Shown here one piece after another: positions 5,240 through 5,287 of a stretch of 5,287 nucleotides of DNA. Numbering within the stretch: position 1 is the stretch's first letter; the number at the start of each line of letters is the position of its first letter. Source of the DNA: Marinilactibacillus sp042660675 (lineage in GTDB: Bacteria > Bacillota > Bacilli > Lactobacillales > Carnobacteriaceae_A); the NCBI RefSeq assembly GCF_042660675.1, contig NZ_JBHSUL010000004.1, forward strand, positions 1 through 5,287. The letters run 5' to 3'. Made by a program: the position numbers and the translations under genes. Below the pieces are notes generated by a model. That model searched no databases, had not been told where the DNA came from, and saw nothing but the letters and a program-made list of their open reading frames with translations.

Positions 5240-5287
5240 ATGGCAAAATATAGTTTTGAATTTAAACATAAGATCGTAAAGGCGTAT
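5240..5287 (+). CDS. IS3-family transposase OrfA, N-terminal fragment (3' end outside window)
   Basis: ATG at 5240 opens MAKYSFEFKHKIVKAY, in frame to the last base of the window. This is the typical opening of IS150-like OrfA proteins (M-A-K-Y-S-x-E-F-K-x-K-x-V), the start of the helix-turn-helix domain that binds the IS ends. Only GGGGGT, eight bases upstream and locked in a hairpin, could serve as ribosome site. Sixteen codons cannot show whether the rest is intact. Confidence 0.8.
   Translation, partial: MAKYSFEFKHKIVKAY

Larger units (their letters stand above)
5191..5287 (+). mobile_element. Left end of an IS3-family (IS150-like) insertion sequence, cut by the window end
   Basis: A terminal repeat (5191-5209), an inverted copy of most of it (5216-5232), a T-run and the start of an orfA reading frame follow one another within 97 bases, as at the left end of IS150-like elements. 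It is oriented like the element at 1-99, with the transposase on the plus strand. The first base is C rather than the expected T, so the true end may be 5191 or 5192. Confidence 0.85.

Overview
The window looks like ordinary chromosomal sequence from a low-GC Gram-positive bacterium (Firmicutes). The evidence is its AT-rich base use, GAGGTG/GGAGG-type Shine-Dalgarno sites, a Bacillus-type PurR, a full-length single-chain pyruvate carboxylase and a DUF2512/YndM-like membrane protein. The IS ends and the PurR and pyruvate carboxylase sequences seem closest to Lactobacillales, perhaps the Carnobacteriaceae/Enterococcaceae side. That placement is from memory, not from a search.

Layout. Bases 1-99 are the right-hand end of an IS3-family (IS150-like) insertion sequence: the last 15 codons and stop of its transposase orfB, a hairpin, and a 19-bp terminal repeat. 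A small four-helix membrane protein gene (157-519, minus strand) follows. Divergent from it is pycA (731-4162, plus strand), which starts at a TTG and ends in a Rho-independent terminator. The 177-bp gap after pycA packs the terminator, a perfect-consensus PurBox and a good sigma-A-type promoter in front of purR (4340-5164, plus strand, also a TTG start). Only about 26 bp after purR the left end of an IS3-family element begins (from about 5191). It has a terminal repeat, a 17-bp perfect hairpin with a T-run, and the first 16 codons of its transposase orfA, cut by the window edge.

How the genes fit together. pycA makes oxaloacetate from pyruvate (anaplerosis, feeding aspartate). PurR is the PRPP-sensing regulator of purine synthesis. 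Aspartate is a purine precursor, but nothing in the sequence ties the two genes into one regulon: pycA has its own promoter and terminator, and the PurBox lies after that terminator, in front of purR. The clearest regulatory reading is that purR controls its own promoter.

I see no novel multi-gene system. The points most worth checking are the IS ends flanking the segment in the same orientation, with the window stopping almost equally deep in each (about 97-99 bp), which may be an assembly break at a repeat; the hairpins at both IS ends; the possible loss of purR's native terminator to the insertion; and the PurBox upstream of purR.
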